Assembly: GCA_021796535.1 (NCBI GenBank)
Contig: JAKABW010000002.1
Coordinates: 88,964 to 152,963 of the forward strand
Origin: Actinomycetes bacterium
Lineage (GTDB): Bacteria; Actinomycetota; Acidimicrobiia; Acidimicrobiales; Bog-793
Reading direction: 5' to 3'
Length of the DNA stretch: 64,000 nt
Shown here: positions 33,844 through 43,852 of the stretch, piece after piece
Position numbering within the stretch: the first letter of the stretch is position 1
How the letters are laid out: every line of letters starts with the position of its first letter
Position numbers and translations under genes: made by a program
Notes under the pieces: model-generated
Told to the model about the DNA's origin: nothing
Seen by the model: only the letters and a program-made list of their open reading frames with translations
Databases searched by the model: none

Positions 33844-35319
33844 CTACTGCCCCTGTCCCAGAGAGAACCCGGGTTGGCCGTCAAATGTGTAAAGGCATTC
33901 CGTCTTGATGAAGGGAAATCCGGCGTCCGAGAGTTTGGCCAGCAAAGCGATTGTTTGGTTTTGGCTGACCGGGTCGGTTGTATTTTCGTTTTGAAAACGG
34001 CAACGCCAATGGTCGACGCAGAATGTTTCCGGTATCCCGTCCGGATAGACTTTTTGCCCGCGGTTGGTGATCATCACCAACGAAAGACCGTTGCCGGAGT
34101 TTTTTTCCATGGCTTCGGCGAGCTCTTCCGTCGATCCCCGCCAGTCAAAGAAAACGTCTATTCCCACCAATTCCTTTTTGGCCAAACTTCGGGTAGGAAG
34201 ATCTATCTTGATCGGCTTTCCGAATGACCGGTAGGTGACGTGTTTTAAATGTGCCGGGCTTTCGCCGAGCCTTTCTATCACGGCATCGCTGAACCGGTCG
34301 GTGCCGACTTTTTCTTTGGAAACCGAAGGGTTGTAAATGTCGGCGGTGTGTATGCCGTCTTCGACGGTTTTCAGCCATGCGTTGTGAACGCGTTCAGCCG
34401 CTTCGAATTGGCCCACGTGTGTCAGCATCTGGATGGCTCCGAGCAACAGCCCGGAAGGGTTGGCCAAGTTTTTGCCGGCTATGTCCGGCGCCGATCCGTG
34501 AATTGCTTCAAACATGGCGATGTTGTCGCCGATGTTGGCGCTCCCCGCCATGCCCACGGAGCCGACGAGTTCCGCGGCGACGTCGGAGAGGATGTCTCCG
34601 TAGAGGTTCGGCAATACCAGTACGTCAAAGCGTTCCGGCGTGTTGGCCAGTCTGGCGGTGCCTATGTCGATAATGAGGTGTTCCGCCTCTATGTCGGGGT
34701 ACTCGGCGGCCACTTCGTCGAAGACTCTGTGGAAAAGGCCGTCCGTTTGCTTCATGATGTTGTCTTTGGTGAAACAGCTCACTTTGGAGCGGTTGGCGCG
34801 GCGGGCGTATTCAAAAGCGTATCTTACGATTTTTTCGGTTCCCGGACGGGTAATCAATTTCAGACATTGGGTGACGTCTTCGGTCTGGCGGTGTTCGATT
34901 CCGCCGTAAAGGTCTTCTTCGTTTTCGCGGACGATGACGATGTCCGTGTCCGGGTGTTTGGTGGCGACGAAAGGAGCGTAAGACGGGCACGGTCTGATGT
35001 TGGCGAACATGCCGAATGCCTTGCGGATGGTGACGTTGAGGCTCTTGTATCCTTTGCCCTGCGGAGTGGTGATCGGGGCCTTCAACAGTACTCTTGTCTT
35101 TCGGAGAGAGTCCCACGCCCCCGGTTCTATGCCGGAGGTAATGCCTTTTTCGTAAACTTTTTCGCCTATCTTGATCTCTTCCGGCACCAAGTTTGCGCCG
35201 CCGGCGGCGATGATTTTGAGGGTGGCATCCATGATTTCGGGCCCGATGCCGTCTCCGCGGGCCACCGTGACGGAAACGGGAGCGGAGGACTTGTCGGCTG
35301 GCGTATCAAATTCCTGCAT
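33844..35319 (-). CDS. icd: NADP-type isocitrate dehydrogenase with C-terminal domain
   Basis: A decarboxylating dehydrogenase of the isocitrate/isopropylmalate family: 'VTVARGDGIGPEIMDATLKI', 'SLNVTIRKAFGMFANIRPC', 'ENEEDLYGGIEH', 'DVLVLPNLYGDILSDVAAELVGSVGMAGSANIG' and 'AIHGSAPDIAGKNLANPSG'. A ~140-residue C-terminal domain follows, as in the Thermus/Rickettsia-type NADP enzyme (about 490 aa). ATG 35319 has 'aaggag' upstream; the ORF-track start at 35367 is too early. Role: TCA cycle, isocitrate to 2-oxoglutarate. Confidence 0.92.
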   Translation of the reverse strand: MQEFDTPADKSSAPVSVTVARGDGIGPEIMDATLKIIAAGGANLVPEEIKIGEKVYEKGITSGIEPGAWDSLRKTRVLLKAPITTPQGKGYKSLNVTIRKAFGMFANIRPCPSYAPFVATKHPDTDIVIVRENEEDLYGGIEHRQTEDVTQCLKLITRPGTEKIVRYAFEYARRANRSKVSCFTKDNIMKQTDGLFHRVFDEVAAEYPDIEAEHLIIDIGTARLANTPERFDVLVLPNLYGDILSDVAAELVGSVGMAGSANIGDNIAMFEAIHGSAPDIAGKNLANPSGLLLGAIQMLTHVGQFEAAERVHNAWLKTVEDGIHTADIYNPSVSKEKVGTDRFSDAVIERLGESPAHLKHVTYRSFGKPIKIDLPTRSLAKKELVGIDVFFDWRGSTEELAEAMEKNSGNGLSLVMITNRGQKVYPDGIPETFCVDHWRCRFQNENTTDPVSQNQTIALLAKLSDAGFPFIKTECLYTFDGQPGFSLGQGQ

Positions 35320-35708
35320 TGGGGTCTCCTTGCAACCTGTAAGCGTTCCCTGGCACACAGGGAGCACGGTTCGGTAAGTAGAGTAGCATAAAGTATTGCT
35401 TTATATAAATTTTGACGGGTTTGACGGTCTGTGATACAGGACTCCCGGGTCATTTTGTGCCGAATATGTCGGGTATGTCAAATCTATTTTATCCGCTATC
35501 TGTTTGTCAGATGACGGCCGGAAACCTTCTCACGGATATTAGCGCTCCGGGTGCGGCATTTAATTCTCCGGAAATAGTGACAGACATCTTCTCATTTTGT
35601 GTGACTCTTTACATGCGGCATCAGGTTTGTGTTGAAAAGGAATCGGGAAATTATCAATTATGAGGCAAGTATATAACTTAGTTTTCATGAATCCGCTAAC
35701 ATAATAAT
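35320..35708. other. Divergent icd / winged-helix intergenic region
   Basis: 389 bp without a supported gene; the 83-aa ORF at 35412 lacks any family features and a ribosome-binding site. A hairpin TCCCTG-gcaca-CAGGGA (35347-35363, extendable by G-C and G-T pairs) lies in the icd leader. No convincing promoter pair was found for either gene. Confidence 0.5.
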
Positions 35709-36011
35709 ATGGCAACCGACAAGAAGCCGACATGGACGTTCCTAACCAATCACGGACATGTGCTTCTCTGTATTGTGCGCGACCCGGTAATCAGAAGTCG
35801 CGACATTGCAATCCAAGTCGGCATTACGGAGCGTGCGGCCCAAAGCATCGTCGCCGACCTGATAGCGGCAGGCTACATCACGAAGTCCCGGGAAGGAAGA
35901 CGGAACAGATATTCCCTGAACCCTGCCCTGCCGTTGCGCCACCCCGTGGAGCACGATCATCAGGTGGGAGAATTGTTGAGCGTGCTGGCAAGCAAGCTGA
36001 ATTCCTTTTAG
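35709..36011 (+). CDS. Small winged-helix (MarR/ArsR-like) regulator
   Basis: A 100-aa single-domain DNA-binding protein: 'TWTFLTNHGHVLLCIVRDPVIRSRDIAIQVGITERAAQSIVADLIAAGYITKSREGRRNRYSLNP' is a helix-turn-helix followed by a beta-wing. It has no ligand domain. It is encoded 229 bp before dabB on the same strand and may regulate the carbon-uptake genes. This is inference from position. Confidence 0.85.
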   Translation: MATDKKPTWTFLTNHGHVLLCIVRDPVIRSRDIAIQVGITERAAQSIVADLIAAGYITKSREGRRNRYSLNPALPLRHPVEHDHQVGELLSVLASKLNSF

Positions 36012-36240
36012 TACAAAACAGGATTTGTGTCTTTGCCACAATCCCCCCTTCTTCCCCCTTATAACAAAAAGTAATTTCCGTCTTTATTAATTCCGGTTTT
36101 GGGACCGCCGCCCGGCGGCAATTCCGGCATGCCTCAAAAAACCGCCGTATTGAAAAATTTAAAGCAAAAAAGCGACAATGGCAACAATATATGTAGTATA
36201 GTTCATGATATAGATTTCATATCTTAATATTCGTTGTTGG

Positions 36241-37878
36241 GTGAAGGAGTCGTTCGATGCAAAACTGTATCGGCAGGCAAAGTGTGAAGCGGAAATGAAT
36301 ATGCTGAGAGAACTTTGTCTTTCCGGTGTGGTTTTGGCGCTTGCGGTCGGTCTCGCGGTCTTTATGCTGCCATTCCCCGGAGATGCGATAAAGTCTAAAA
36401 TTTCGACACGTCTGTCCTGGTTGTCGGCGCTGTTTTCCCTCCTGAGCGCGGTGTTTGTGGCATGGCGTGGTCCCTTTTCTCTTATCGTGGTCGGCACGCA
36501 CGCCCATCCCGCGATCGGTCTTTTGGCAAACAGATTCACCGTTACTCTTTTGCTGCTCATCAGCGTTGTTGGCGCTGTCATACAGACCTTCTCGGTCCGC
36601 TATCTGCAGGCGGAACAGAATGCGGCGCGTTTTTTTGCCGGGGCCGATGCCGTCACCATCTCCATGGCGATAGTCGCAACTTCGATAACGGTTACGGTTT
36701 TGTCGGCGGCATGGATACTCGCCGGGGCGGCATTTGTTGCCGTTATCCGCTACCGTCCCGATCTTCCGGGCGTAAAAGAATCCGCCCGTCGGACAATGAA
36801 AGCCTTTGTTTTCGGCGATACGGCACTTTTGGTCGCTTCGGTCATCGTTTTCATGCGGATGGGAAACGTCGATCTTGCCGCCGTGCCTCGGCACATTTCG
36901 GCTGCGAATACGGGTTTTTTTGCCGACCTGATTGCCGTTTTGATTGTAGTGGCGGCTTTGACCCGTTCGGCACAGGGTTTTCTGGGCCGCTGGCTGCCCG
37001 ACAGCATAGCCGCACCGACTCCCGTATCGGCGCTGTTGCATGCCGGGGTGGTCAACGGAGGCGGGATACTGTTGATACGTCTGAGCGTCGTCACGGGAAA
37101 TTCTCTTTTTGCCATGTCTTTGGCTTTTGCGGTTGCCATGGCCACGGCAACCGTCGCAAATGCCCTTATGGGGAAAAAAGCCGATGTAAAAGGCAGTCTG
37201 GCATTTTCCACCATGGGGCAGATGGGCTTCATGATTGCCGAATGCAGCGTGGGTCTTTACTTGGCGGCGGTCATTCACTTGATCGGCCATGCGATGTATA
37301 AGGCCACACTGTTTTTCGGCTCCGGTTCTCAAATATCTGCCGCAAAAGGAATTTCAGCGACCTCTGCCCCCTTGTTCGTACGGGTTCCCTCCGCGGCGCT
37401 TACCGCGGCAGCGACGGCGGGCGTCGCGACTCTCATGGGGGGACTTGCGGACCAACGGGGACTTCCGCTTATTTTGTTCGTGGCCGTTACGGCGGCCTCG
37501 GCGGCTTGGAGCTGGTGGAGCCGCAGGCCCGCTTCCTTTCGGATCGCTCTTTTGGGAACGGCTCTTTTTGTGCTTCTCGGTGCCTGTTACGGTTTGATGG
37601 TCGGCGGACTGGGCCGTTGGATCGCTCCGGCGTTGCCCGCCGCCGGCAGCGGCACCCTCGACGCCCGATGGCTTTTGTCGCTGGCGGTGGCCGGATTTGC
37701 GGTGGCCGTTCTTCTGCGGATCTCTCCCGTCAGAATACGGGCGGCGGCTCTTTTGCTGGACATGGCCACGCCGTCTCTCGGACGGCGAAAAGGAGCGGGA
37801 AAAAAGAAAGAGATTTCATATATCGGCAAACAAGACATTCGGGAACCTGTTTCCGCATATGCGGGTGATGCGCCGTGA
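36241..37878 (+). CDS. dabB: DabB: proton-channel subunit of the DAB inorganic-carbon pump
   Basis: A NuoL/MrpA-like ion-translocating membrane protein of about 545 aa with roughly 12-14 helices. The antiporter-type segments 'TPVSALLHAGVVNGGGILLIRLS' and 'GQMGFMIAECSVGLYLAAVIHLIGHAMYKATLFFGSG' include the Lys and His of the proton path. It is not part of a nuo or mrp operon; it overlaps dabA by GTGA, which identifies it as DabB. The start could be GTG 36241, ATG 36295 or ATG 36301; the first helix begins after all three. Confidence 0.9.
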   Translation: MKESFDAKLYRQAKCEAEMNMLRELCLSGVVLALAVGLAVFMLPFPGDAIKSKISTRLSWLSALFSLLSAVFVAWRGPFSLIVVGTHAHPAIGLLANRFTVTLLLLISVVGAVIQTFSVRYLQAEQNAARFFAGADAVTISMAIVATSITVTVLSAAWILAGAAFVAVIRYRPDLPGVKESARRTMKAFVFGDTALLVASVIVFMRMGNVDLAAVPRHISAANTGFFADLIAVLIVVAALTRSAQGFLGRWLPDSIAAPTPVSALLHAGVVNGGGILLIRLSVVTGNSLFAMSLAFAVAMATATVANALMGKKADVKGSLAFSTMGQMGFMIAECSVGLYLAAVIHLIGHAMYKATLFFGSGSQISAAKGISATSAPLFVRVPSAALTAAATAGVATLMGGLADQRGLPLILFVAVTAASAAWSWWSRRPASFRIALLGTALFVLLGACYGLMVGGLGRWIAPALPAAGSGTLDARWLLSLAVAGFAVAVLLRISPVRIRAAALLLDMATPSLGRRKGAGKKKEISYIGKQDIREPVSAYAGDAP

Positions 37879-40367
37879 GCCCCGATATTTTCACTCGAGA
37901 AGAGCTTCTCGCCCGGCAGATAGAAGAGGCGTCCAAAGTCATAGCGCCGCTCTGGCCCCTTTCCGCTGCGGTCACGGTAAATCCCTTTTGGGATCTTTTG
38001 CCCATGGGATTTGGCGAAGCCGTTTTTTACGCCCAAAGCATCCTGGAAATTTCCGGGTATCCTTCACGGGAGATGCTGCAGGAAGCTTACGCCGACGGGC
38101 GCATCACCGACGCCGATTTGGAAGCCGCTTACGGGGAGCGTGCAGTCGCGCCTGTACCGCCCGGGCACGGGCATGCCGGAGACACTCCGGTCCGGACGAC
38201 GGTCGAACGCCATGATTTGCTTTACGGCACCGGCATGGCGGCGGCAACGGACAGAGAAGTTGCCAAATGGTGTGCCGCTTATACCGCAAATCTTTTGCCT
38301 CTTCCGCCGGGGCGCGACTTTTACTCTTTTTGGCGCCAGGTAATCGTCTCGGACCCCGCTTCTCGCAGGCTGCTGGGCAAATCCGGGCGCAAACGTCTGG
38401 GCGCTTTGCCCCGCCGGGCCATCGATGCCGTGGCCCAATCTTTGGAAAAACTGGGTGTCAGCGAAGAAGGGGTCATACCGGAGCTGTCGCGCCAGTTGGC
38501 AAGGATGCCCGGCTGGGCCGGATATGCCAAATGGGGTTCCGTATGGGGCGGGGAAAATCCCTCCGCACCGGCTCCCCTGCTCACCGATTATCTGGCCGTG
38601 CGCTTGGCCTATGACGCGGAGCTGCTCGGGGTATTTTTCTCCGGCTCATCGCCGGGTCAGTTGCCCCACCAACTTTCCGGCAAAACGGCGGCGGCAAAAG
38701 AAGCAAAGCATGCGGACACATCGCGGACCGATTCCCTTCCTTCCGGATTGCAAAAAAAGATTTCCCTTCTGTCAAAAGCGGAAGCGGACGAAGTTTGGCT
38801 GCGCTCTTACGAGAACCATTACAGAGATTCCCTCCTTTCTCTCTTGTCGGCCGGCGGGGCAAAAAGCGATACCCCTCCGGCCGTTCAGGCTGTTTTTTGC
38901 ATAGACGTCCGTTCGGAACGGATCCGTCGGCATCTCGAGGAGGCGGGTCCTTACGAGACGTTCGGTTTTGCCGGATTTTTTGGTTTGCCCATCAGCTTTA
39001 GGGCTTTGGGCTCCGAAGAAACGATAAGTTTGTGCCCTGTTTTTGCCAAACCGGCCGCCTTGGTGACGGAAAAACCCGCCCGGGACGCATATCAAAGCGC
39101 CATTCGGCAATTGGCGGGCAGCCGCGCTTTGGAAGCCGCCGCGAATTCGTTCAATGTCATCCGCAAAGGGGGCGTGTCCTCATTTTTTACCGCCGAGATA
39201 GGGGGTTTTTTTCTCGGTCCGGCGGCGGCTGTGAAAACGGTGTTTCCCGCCCGCTACGCCACTCTCAGGCAGCGTCTACATCAAAGGCTTGCCCCCAAGG
39301 CCGAAACTGTGATCGATATGAGTCCGGATGAGACGGGGATGAGTGACGAAGAGCAGGCATTGTTTGCCGAAAGCCTTTTGCTGAGCATCGGCATCACCTC
39401 CAATTTTGCCAAAATCGTACTGCTGTGCGGACATGGAAGCACCACCGAAAATAATCCCTATGCGTCGATGCTCGACTGCGGCGCCTGCGGCGCCAACAGG
39501 GGCGGGGTAAGCGCCAGGGCGGCGGCGGCGGTTTTGAACAGAGCCCGCATACGTTCTCTTCTCGAAGAGAAAGGCATCCCCATTCCCGGGAACACCTTTT
39601 TTATGGCCGCCGAGCACGACACGGCAACGGATCAAGTGGGCGTTCTGGACACTCATCTCGTTCCGGCTGAACACCGCGACGCGGCGACGGCACTGCAGCG
39701 CGATCTGGAGGCCGCCGGTCGGAAATCGGCTGCGGAAAGAGCGGCGGATTTGCCGGGCCACAGCAAAAAAGACCCCGGATCCGAAACTGTTTTTCGTTCT
39801 TCGGATTGGGCTCAGGTCCGCCCGGAATGGGGAGCGGCGGGGAACGCCGCTTTCATAATAGCGCCGCGAAAAGCGACCGTCGGACTCGACTTGGGGGGAC
39901 GTTGCTTTTTGCACTCTTATGACGCGGATGCCGATGCCGCCGGAACCGTGCTGGAGGCGATTCTGAGCGGGCCGGTGACGGTGGGTCATTGGATCAATGC
40001 CCAGTATTATTTTTCCGCCGTCGATCCGGAAAAATTGTCTGCCGGGGACAAAACGGTGCACAACATCATTTCCGGCATCGGCGTGACCGAAGGCACCGGC
40101 TTGGATTTGAAAATCGGTCTGCCCCGCCAGTCCCTTTTTTATGCCGGAAAAGCCCGCCATGAACCCATGCGGCTCCTGACGGTTGTCCAAGCCAAAAAAA
40201 ATCTCCTTGAAGAGATCATTTCCCGCAACGCGACACTGGGGGAATTGTTTGACGGGGAATGGATTCATTTGGCGGCCAGGGACGGCGAAAACGACGCTTG
40301 GCACATACGTCGCCCCGGGGGGAAATGGGATTTGTGGGAACTGCCCCGCAGGGCTGATCACGGGTGA
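37875..40367 (+). CDS. dabA: DabA: zinc subunit of the DAB inorganic-carbon pump (DUF2309)
   Basis: An 830-aa DUF2309 protein. The beta-carbonic-anhydrase-like zinc site is present: Cys342 and Asp344 in 'CIDVRSE', His520 in 'CGHGSTTENNP' and Cys535 in 'LDCGACGA', parallel to C351/D353/H524/C539 of Halothiobacillus DabA as I recall. DabA is thought to hydrate CO2 to bicarbonate in the cytosol, driven by ion flow through DabB. The pair suggests carbon concentration for autotrophy or for growth at low CO2 or low pH. No RuBisCO or other fixation gene is in this window. Confidence 0.93.
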   Translation: MSPDIFTREELLARQIEEASKVIAPLWPLSAAVTVNPFWDLLPMGFGEAVFYAQSILEISGYPSREMLQEAYADGRITDADLEAAYGERAVAPVPPGHGHAGDTPVRTTVERHDLLYGTGMAAATDREVAKWCAAYTANLLPLPPGRDFYSFWRQVIVSDPASRRLLGKSGRKRLGALPRRAIDAVAQSLEKLGVSEEGVIPELSRQLARMPGWAGYAKWGSVWGGENPSAPAPLLTDYLAVRLAYDAELLGVFFSGSSPGQLPHQLSGKTAAAKEAKHADTSRTDSLPSGLQKKISLLSKAEADEVWLRSYENHYRDSLLSLLSAGGAKSDTPPAVQAVFCIDVRSERIRRHLEEAGPYETFGFAGFFGLPISFRALGSEETISLCPVFAKPAALVTEKPARDAYQSAIRQLAGSRALEAAANSFNVIRKGGVSSFFTAEIGGFFLGPAAAVKTVFPARYATLRQRLHQRLAPKAETVIDMSPDETGMSDEEQALFAESLLLSIGITSNFAKIVLLCGHGSTTENNPYASMLDCGACGANRGGVSARAAAAVLNRARIRSLLEEKGIPIPGNTFFMAAEHDTATDQVGVLDTHLVPAEHRDAATALQRDLEAAGRKSAAERAADLPGHSKKDPGSETVFRSSDWAQVRPEWGAAGNAAFIIAPRKATVGLDLGGRCFLHSYDADADAAGTVLEAILSGPVTVGHWINAQYYFSAVDPEKLSAGDKTVHNIISGIGVTEGTGLDLKIGLPRQSLFYAGKARHEPMRLLTVVQAKKNLLEEIISRNATLGELFDGEWIHLAARDGENDAWHIRRPGGKWDLWELPRRADHG

Positions 40368-40373
40368 GCGGAC

Positions 40374-40396
40374 CGGACAACAAATGTCCGTTTTTG
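40374..40396 (+). terminator. Rho-independent terminator after dabA
   Basis: Stem CGGACA/TGTCCG with a 5-base loop followed by TTTTTG, immediately after the dabA stop. It separates dabA from the convergent O-methyltransferase. Confidence 0.85.
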
Positions 40397-40425
40397 TTCC
40401 GCCGGTTACCGATGCCGGAAGAGGA

Positions 40426-41091
40426 TCAGAGTACGGTTGCCAGCAAAAAGCCGTCCCAGCCTTTTGCCCCCACGGTTTGTATCACCGTCGCCTTTAAATT
40501 TTGACGACCTCCCACGGTTTCCAGCAGACGCTTGGTTCCGATATCGTTCAAATCGTCGGAGTCTTTCAGGACGGACCCTCCCCGTACGACGTTGTCGACA
40601 ATGATTATACTGCCCGGGTGTGCAAATTTTAAGGCGGCTTCGAAGTAGGCGGGATTATTTTCCTTGTCGGCATCGATAAAGAAAAGGTCGAACGTTTCTT
40701 TTGTCGCGGCTTCTTCCATTGCCGCCAGGCTTTCTAAAGCCGGTCCGGTCCGTATTTCCACTCTGTCCCTCAAGCCGGAGCGCTCCAGGTTGGCTGTTGC
40801 CACCCCGGCGTGACGTTCGCTTCTTTCCAAAGTGAGGACTTTTCCCTCCGGCCCCACTCCCCTTGCCAGACAGATCGTGCTGTATCCGCCGAGAGTTCCG
40901 ATTTCCAAGACGGACCGGACTCCGGCGGCCAGACAGATAACCGTGAGGAAACGGCCCTGGGTCGGTGTGACGTCAATGGACGGAAGTTCCGCCGCGGCAT
41001 TGGCATCAAGAACGGATTGCAGCATTTCGTCTTCGCCGAGCACGAACGCGTTCAGATAATTGTCAACAGCTTCCCATTCGTTTTCTTCCAT
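40426..41091 (-). CDS. SAM-dependent O-methyltransferase (catechol OMT family)
   Basis: A 221-aa class I methyltransferase: SAM loop 'VLEIGTLGGYSTICLA', 'KVLTLERSERHAGVATANLERSGL', the metal/substrate motif 'FDLFFIDADKENNPAYFEAAL', and 'IIVDNVVRGG' with the catalytic Asp/Asn. It belongs to the group that methylates vicinal hydroxyls; the actual substrate is unknown. It lies downstream of uvrB on the same strand, 70 bp apart. Confidence 0.88.
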   Translation of the reverse strand: MEENEWEAVDNYLNAFVLGEDEMLQSVLDANAAAELPSIDVTPTQGRFLTVICLAAGVRSVLEIGTLGGYSTICLARGVGPEGKVLTLERSERHAGVATANLERSGLRDRVEIRTGPALESLAAMEEAATKETFDLFFIDADKENNPAYFEAALKFAHPGSIIIVDNVVRGGSVLKDSDDLNDIGTKRLLETVGGRQNLKATVIQTVGAKGWDGFLLATVL

Positions 41092-41161
41092 GCGTTTATG
41101 GTAACCGTGTTTTTAATCGATGTCAATATGAAAGATTTTCTCCGAAAAACAAACACAAATC

Positions 41162-43252
41162 TTATATGATTTGTATTTCTGCCAAGTCGCGGAGGTCCTT
41201 TTGCAATTTATGCAATTCGTCGCGCAACAAAGCGGCATATTCGAATCTGAGTTCGGCGGCGGCCTGCGTCATTTCGTCTTGGATAATTTGCGCAAGTTTT
41301 TCCAAGTCGGCTTTCGAACTTGTTCCGTTGTTTTGGATTCCGTGGCTTTCGCCGAGTTGAGATCCCAGCCGGGCTTGCAGGCGCAGGGATCTCTTTGTTT
41401 TGCCGGCCGCCGTTCTGACCCGTCCCATCGGCGTGGAGGCATCAATTCCGGATTCGGCCCTGAACTGAGCCACGAGGTCGTTGACCTGTTTCTTGATCCC
41501 TTGGGGATCTATTCCGTTTTCTTCGTTGTAGCGCTGTTGCAATTCCCGCCGGCGTTCTGTTTCGGAGATCGCTTTGCGCATCGAGTCGGTAATGGTGTCG
41601 GCGTAGAGGATGACCCTGCCGGACAGGTTTCTGGCAGCCCTGCCCATAATTTGAATAAGCGACGTGACGGAACGCAAGAAACCCTCTTTGTCGGCATCCA
41701 GGATGGCCACAAGGGAGACCTCCGGCAGATCCAGACCCTCACGCAAGAGGTTGATGCCCACCAAGACGTCGAATGCCCCCAGTCGCAAATCCCGCAAAAT
41801 TTCTATGCGTTCTATCGTGTCGATAGCCGAGTGAAGATACCTGACCTTCAGTCCGGCTTCCAGAAGATAATCGGTCAGGTCTTCGGCCATTTTCTTGGTA
41901 AGAGTCGTCACCAAAACCCTTTCGCCGCGCTCCGTGACTTTTTCTATTTCGCCTATCAAATCGTCGATTTGTTTCAGGGTCGGTTTGATGACGACTTCCG
42001 GATCCAGCAAACCGGTCGGCCTTACTATTTGTTCGACGATGGGTATGGAATCCCGTGTTTCGTATGCTCCGGGAGTGGCCGAGACAAAAACGGCTTGGAC
42101 AATTTTCTTTTCCACCTCTTCAAAGCGCAACGGTCTGTTGTCGAGGGCAGAGGGAAGGCGGAAACCGTGCTCCACCAGTGAGTCTTTGCGGGACTTGTCG
42201 CCGGCGTATTGGCCGTGCAGCTGAGGGATCGTCACGTGACTCTCGTCGATGACGAGCAACCAGTCGTCCGGAAAGTAATCCAGCAACGTGTAGGGGGCTT
42301 CTCCCGGGGCCCGGCCGTCGAGGTGTCTGGAGTAGTTTTCGATTCCGTTGCAATAACCGACCTCCGTCAACATTTCCAAGTCGTGCTCCGTGCGCATTTT
42401 CAGTCTTTGGGCTTCCAAGAGTTTGTCCTGAGATTTCAACTCCGCCAGCCGCAGCGCCAGCTCTTCTTCGATCGATTTGACGGCGGCCCGGACGCGCTCT
42501 TCGCTGGCAACGTAATGTGTGGCGGGGAACAGGGTAATTTCTTCCATCTCCTCTCCTATTTCACCGGTCAATGCGTCAAAGCGTGTTATTTCTTCTATTT
42601 CGTCCCCAAAAAGGGTGATCCTGACGGCAGTTTCGTCGTAAGCGGGATGAATTTCCAGGGTGTCGCCTCTCACTCTGAATTTCCCGCGTCCGAAATCGGT
42701 GTCGTTGCGTTCGTAGTTGATGTCGACCAGTCTGGAAAGAATTGTCCTTTGGGCAAGGCGTTCCCCTTTTTTGACGGAAATGATCTGACCCCGGTATTCA
42801 AACGGCGAACCGAGCCCGTAGATGCAGGAGACGGACGCCACGACCACGACGTCGCGTCTTGTAAGAAGGGCGGAAGTGGTGGAATGGCGCAGACGGTCGA
42901 TCTCGTCGTTGATCGCGGAGTCCTTTTCTATGTATGTATCGCTGGAGGCAATATATGCTTCAGGTTGGTAGTAATCGTAGTAAGAAACGAAATACTCCAC
43001 TCTGTTGTCCGGGAAAAACCCCCTCATTTCGCCGGCCAACTGTGCGGCAAGGGATTTGTTCGGAGCCAAAATCAACGTCGGTTTTTGTACCCGTTCAATG
43101 GTCCAGGCGACGGTGGCACTTTTTCCGGAACCGGTTATGCCGAGAAGCGTCTGATAACGGACGTTTTTGTTGATGTTTTCGGAAAGTTTGGCTATGGCGC
43201 GCGGCTGGTCGCCCGCCGGAGCGTAAGGCGCTTTTACCTTGATGTCGGTCAC
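41162..43252 (-). CDS. uvrB: Excinuclease ABC subunit B
   Basis: The damage-verification helicase of nucleotide excision repair. It has Walker A '[14 protein letters not shown]', the beta-hairpin '[11 protein letters not shown]', '[10 protein letters not shown]', '[30 protein letters not shown]', 'QIMGRAARN' and a UVR domain near the C-terminus ('[23 protein letters not shown]'). Helicase motifs are intact. GTG 43252 ('[17 protein letters not shown]') gives a normal 696-aa protein; the TTG at 43321 would add an atypical 23-residue leader. Confidence 0.96.
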   Translation of the reverse strand: MTDIKVKAPYAPAGDQPRAIAKLSENINKNVRYQTLLGITGSGKSATVAWTIERVQKPTLILAPNKSLAAQLAGEMRGFFPDNRVEYFVSYYDYYQPEAYIASSDTYIEKDSAINDEIDRLRHSTTSALLTRRDVVVVASVSCIYGLGSPFEYRGQIISVKKGERLAQRTILSRLVDINYERNDTDFGRGKFRVRGDTLEIHPAYDETAVRITLFGDEIEEITRFDALTGEIGEEMEEITLFPATHYVASEERVRAAVKSIEEELALRLAELKSQDKLLEAQRLKMRTEHDLEMLTEVGYCNGIENYSRHLDGRAPGEAPYTLLDYFPDDWLLVIDESHVTIPQLHGQYAGDKSRKDSLVEHGFRLPSALDNRPLRFEEVEKKIVQAVFVSATPGAYETRDSIPIVEQIVRPTGLLDPEVVIKPTLKQIDDLIGEIEKVTERGERVLVTTLTKKMAEDLTDYLLEAGLKVRYLHSAIDTIERIEILRDLRLGAFDVLVGINLLREGLDLPEVSLVAILDADKEGFLRSVTSLIQIMGRAARNLSGRVILYADTITDSMRKAISETERRRELQQRYNEENGIDPQGIKKQVNDLVAQFRAESGIDASTPMGRVRTAAGKTKRSLRLQARLGSQLGESHGIQNNGTSSKADLEKLAQIIQDEMTQAAAELRFEYAALLRDELHKLQKDLRDLAEIQII

Positions 43253-43472
43253 GCGAATTATTTTATACGTAAACCGCCCGCCCCGCTCTTTTTGCTCCGC
43301 ATGATTTGGCGTAAGACGCAAGGAAAGTGCGCGGTTTTTGCCAAATCACTTTCCAATTTTTTTGTTTTTATAATTTTTTTGTGAAATTTGGGGCAATAGA
43401 TCAAAATCTGCTCCGTTAGTCACCATGAAAAGCATTTGGGCAAGGACAGCCCGATCTTTGGCCATGGAAGGC

Positions 43473-43491
43473 CCTAACAAAAATGTTTAGG
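43473..43491 (+). promoter_or_regulatory. Leader hairpin overlapping the flgB ribosome-binding site
   Basis: CCTAACA (43473-43479) can pair with TGTTTAGG (43484-43491, one bulge), and the right arm covers 'TAGG' of the flgB Shine-Dalgarno 'taggtga'. No flagellar sigma-type promoter was convincing upstream. Confidence 0.4.
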
Positions 43492-43497
43492 TGAACT

Positions 43498-43836
43498 ATG
43501 GCAAATGCTATTCAGACAATCAATGTTTTGGGCTTTGCCCTGAACGCCATCAATCAACGCAACCAGGCCATAGCAAATAATATTGCCAACGAAAATACTC
43601 CCGGTTATCAGGCAAACGTTGTGACTTTTGAAAACTCTTTGGCAAGTGCCCTGCAAAACGGCGGTACGGCCTCGGCCAGCGTAGTCCCGGAAGGTCTTGC
43701 TTCCGGCACAAACGGGAATAACGTCAATTTACCCGGTGAAATGGCACTGGAAGTGAAAACCAATTTGGAAAACCAGTCGGTGGCCAATTCCATCAATACG
43801 GAATTCTCAATTTTGTCAACAGCGATAAACGGATAG
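43498..43836 (+). CDS. flgB: Flagellar basal-body rod protein FlgB
   Basis: A 112-aa proximal rod subunit. The N-terminal helix 'INVLGFALNAINQRNQAIANNIANENTPGYQA' carries the flagellar rod signature (NIANxxTPGY), and the C-terminal 'NQSVANSINTEFSILSTAING' matches FlgB. It is the first gene of the flagellar operon. Confidence 0.92.
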   Translation: MANAIQTINVLGFALNAINQRNQAIANNIANENTPGYQANVVTFENSLASALQNGGTASASVVPEGLASGTNGNNVNLPGEMALEVKTNLENQSVANSINTEFSILSTAING

Positions 43837-43852
43837 GAGGATCGATAGAGAT

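Noticed and set aside
34249-35391. 380-aa plus-strand ORF opposite icd
   Set aside because: It is the antisense of icd; the minus-strand protein has full dehydrogenase motifs.
35412-35663. 83-aa ORF upstream of the winged-helix gene
   Set aside because: It has no ribosome-binding site and no recognisable features; treated as intergenic.
43322-43497. c-di-GMP riboswitch or sigma-28 promoter before flgB
   Set aside because: GGAC- and GCCC-like words occur, but neither the aptamer core nor the -35/-10 pattern could be aligned.
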